Position numbers and translations under genes: made by a program. Shown in pieces: positions 62,501-64,000 of a stretch of 64,000 nt of DNA (the stretch's first letter is position 1; the number at the start of each line of letters is the position of its first letter). The DNA comes from Echinococcus granulosus (Eukaryota > Platyhelminthes > Cestoda > Cyclophyllidea > Taeniidae): contig NW_020170411.1 in assembly GCF_000524195.1 (NCBI RefSeq), forward strand, positions 463,204 to 527,203. The letters are read 5' to 3'. The notes under the pieces are model-generated. The model worked only from the letters and a program-made list of their open reading frames with translations, had not been told where the DNA came from and did no database searches.

Positions 62501-63795
62501 CCATTTTTATTACTGATCTCAACAATCGTCTCCAAAGGTGGTTGAAACGAAAGTGAGAAAAACAGGAAAAGTGTTTTAAGCTGTTGGGATGATGAGGAAG
62601 GGTTTCATTGCACGAATTAATTATGCGACACTTCCATACATCTATGCAACAATTACAACTGAGAGAACTCATTAAGTTACTGAAATTCCTATGTAATTTC
62701 TCATTAGGTTAACTGAAGAAGTAAGGAATTTTACCTATAAACTAAAGTGTCTTTTTGAGGAGCTTGATTTGGCGTTGCTTGATTTAAAATATGCTGTATG
62801 GATAGGAACAGTTCCAGTCAAATTTATGCTATCATTATACGGTAAGAATATTTCCGAATGACTGTATAAGGACAGTAGAACAATTCTGCCTTCCAAAGAA
62901 AGTCTCTTTCACTTGTGCCAGTTATAAGCAAATTTTCTACAGATGTGGAGAGTGCAATAATGGCCAATCTCCTTCTAAAATAGGTTACATTTAAACGCGT
63001 ATAAGTGTGCATCTTGAATGAAAGAGACTTGGTTAGCATAATTCAGTATTTGGAAGGGAATGCAAGGATTTTTGCCGAAAATGGATCCTGAAATGTAGCA
63101 AACTGATATTATTCTGAGCAGTCGCATTTATAACTTTGTAAATAGCTTGACGCGCGATTTTTGTTAGTTCACATATCATTTTTTTCGAATTATCAGGTGG
63201 AAGTCAGGATACATTTTGATGTGGCACAGATAGACTAATATTCACTATATTCACACAAAGTTATACTCGATAAGCCATTAACCACCAAAGAAAATCCAAG
63301 TGAAACGAATCACTGATCTAAAATTTTCTGGTGAGCATTCATCATTTAAAGCACTTACTGTTCTAATACGAAATAAGGATTTTCTAAAATCATCCTCTGA
63401 GTACGCTTAGAGGGATACGCAGAGCCGTATGAATTAATTTTACCCACCTTTTAGAATTGCATTCTAAGTAGAACCACAATTAGTAGTTACACTTACTTGC
63501 GCTTTTGCTCAAGGAGCTGAGCCAGCTGCATGCGGAGAAAAAGGCGCAGTATGATGCATTCGTGGCCAGTCGGGACGCGCAGACGTTACTTCTGGAGCAG
63601 GAAGTGCGCGTACTACGCGAGGAGGCGAGAGTAGAGGAGTCGCGCTTCCACTACCTCAACGCTGCTCTGGCCATCCTCAAAGTTCAGCAATTCCGCCTTC
63701 AAGAGGAGATGCGCGGCTACCTCACCTCTAGCAGTGGGGCGGCCAACGGTGACGGGGTGACCAGTCTCACCATCAAGCGACGCAGCTACCGGTTG
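53517..63795 (+). CDS. IFT81: Intraflagellar transport protein IFT81, C-terminal end beyond window
   Basis: A core subunit of IFT complex B. With IFT74 it binds and carries tubulin into cilia. Eleven exons are seen: 53517-53660, 53693-53796, 53830-54010, 54350-54505, 54611-54721, 54891-54975, 57627-57868, 58247-58567, 60002-60214, 61529-61684 and 63514 to about 63795. All phases agree, giving about 665 residues (human 676, so the last roughly 80-100 lie past the right edge). The N-terminal calponin-homology-like domain reads FNFITFDG, LQILSDVLGEL, DIREETPEQTT, EGLVIGDKSYIYPIL and RSYLSKFLVKVRIPSEF. After this come coiled-coil segments with family landmarks: KSDIAAMQEEKDQILRRI, ARKLRLERERE, LHRLEEEVKVN, PLEDKTSLFRQQANIAA, FQNYVSELRTKNIAYKEK, GMSGYWD and LLEQEVRVLREEARVEESRF. 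Exons 1-3 are separated by introns of 32 and 33 bp. The last donor is ambiguous (CGGTTG before GTACCA, or CG before GTTGGT). Confidence 0.96.
53661..53692 (+). other. 32-bp micro-intron in IFT81
   Basis: It separates ...GELDQK from HKRDIREETPEQ. It starts GTATAT and ends at TATAAG. An alternative acceptor six bases earlier (CTAAAG) would make it 26 bp and add two residues. The 32-bp choice keeps the family's spacing before DIREE and agrees with the other two micro-introns in size. Confidence 0.75.
53797..53829 (+). other. 33-bp micro-intron in IFT81
   Basis: It starts GTAAATG and ends CCCCCAATTTGTAG. It splits a leucine codon (TT/A) between PTDPGEL and TKFCEGLVIGDK. Reading through would hit TAA at its second codon, so removal is needed for the CH-like domain to continue. 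Confidence 0.88.
54976..57626 (+). other. IFT81 sixth intron (2,651 bp)
   Basis: A long AT-rich intron in phase 1. Its acceptor is the second of two nearby AGs (TTTCAGTTAACAG), which keeps the frame and reads E-M-P-S-Y-Y. It contains a possible non-LTR retrotransposon scrap at 56600-56780, listed separately. Confidence 0.7.
56600..56780 (+). mobile_element. Possible non-LTR retrotransposon remnant
   Basis: One frame reads VTASEEVELKGQWDTMKEHL, then about 30 further residues to a TAA at 56776-56778. The spacing of ELKGQWDTMKEHL resembles the linker between endonuclease and reverse transcriptase in RTE/LINE elements of animals (W..K..L pattern). It lies in an IFT81 intron, has no splice context, and no neighbouring domain was recognised. 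Confidence 0.3.
58568..63513 (+). other. IFT81 introns 8-10
   Basis: Three AT-rich introns (58568-60001, 60215-61528, 61685-63513) hold no second gene that can be recognised. The last exon in view is much richer in G and C than the introns, which is typical of this gene and helps mark its edges. The open frame at 60559-60888 has a low-complexity start and no family match. Confidence 0.6.
59672..59715. repeat. Perfect-loop inverted repeat (20-bp arms, 4-nt loop)
   Basis: The left arm at 59672-59691 and the right arm at 59696-59715 pair at 19 of 20 positions around a TCCC loop. It lies within an IFT81 intron (58568-60001). The pairing does not extend past the arms. In RNA it would form a strong hairpin. 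It may be a fold-back relic or a structured intronic element. Confidence 0.85.
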
Positions 63796-64000
63796 GTACC
63801 AATTCCGTTAAAGATTCACCCACTTCGCTTAAAAACTGGAATAATAACTTGTTTGGGGAATCTTCTCATAGTGTGAAATGCTATTCCAGTTTTCCGTTTT
63901 CGAAAGCATATCCTTTAATTTTTTGCATTGTCAATCGTTTTCTTGGCAAGCGGCTAGGACAGTCCTAGTTTGTTTCTGAAGTTAAATGTCTAGTAAATCA
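63796..64000 (+). other. Start of the IFT81 eleventh intron, cut by the window edge
   Basis: After the coding similarity ends near 63795 no further IFT81 residues are seen. The C-terminal coiled-coil tail expected for the family must lie beyond base 64000. Confidence 0.6.

Overview
The window is eukaryotic genomic DNA: AT-rich, with long introns, GT-AG splice sites and genes broken into small exons. Seven protein-coding genes can be rebuilt by joining exons across canonical splice sites and comparing the translations with animal families from memory. The gene set (ciliary, Gα12/13 and Hippo-pathway genes) is metazoan. Several introns of only 32-33 bp lie beside introns of kilobases, and decayed gypsy and mariner relics are present. 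This combination fits a flatworm (cestode or trematode) best. The lineage is an inference and no marker in the window proves it.

Layout. 1-4576 (-): most of METTL9/DREV, a protein-histidine methyltransferase, running off the left edge. 6769-7857 (+): CEP20/FOPNL, a LisH protein of centrioles and basal bodies, head-to-head with METTL9. 9405-14439 (+): RABEPK/p40, a kelch-repeat Rab9 effector in seven exons. 14440-24884: a gene-poor region with one unassigned exon-like ORF (about 19016-19340), possible tRNA-derived remnants, and a decayed Ty3/gypsy pol gene (about 21640-24050). 24885-33781 (+): a TEAD/Scalloped transcription factor with an intact TEA DNA-binding domain and a strongly diverged C-terminal coactivator-binding domain. 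34862-35830 (-): a decayed mariner transposase. 36195-43368 (-): a Gα12/13 subunit in four exons with a novel insertion. 44100-52489 (+): a very long HNRNPU/HNRNPUL protein in 22 coding exons, divergently transcribed from the Gα gene. 53517 to the right edge (+): IFT81, missing its last exons.

The genes are separate animal transcription units, not an operon, and several neighbours are head-to-head. Functional themes are cilium and centriole (CEP20, IFT81), signalling and transcription (Gα12/13, TEAD; in other animals Gα12/13 acts upstream of the YAP-TEAD axis through Rho), RNA handling (HNRNPU-like), endosome transport (RABEPK) and histidine methylation (METTL9).

The most unusual structure is the 3' half of the HNRNPU-like gene. 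At least twelve successive small exons (57-81 nt), all phase 0, each encode a short Gly/Tyr/Gln-rich unit. Any subset can be skipped without a frameshift, so the low-complexity tail could be assembled in many forms. The 32-33 bp introns and the roughly 60-residue insertion in Gα12/13 also deserve a second look.
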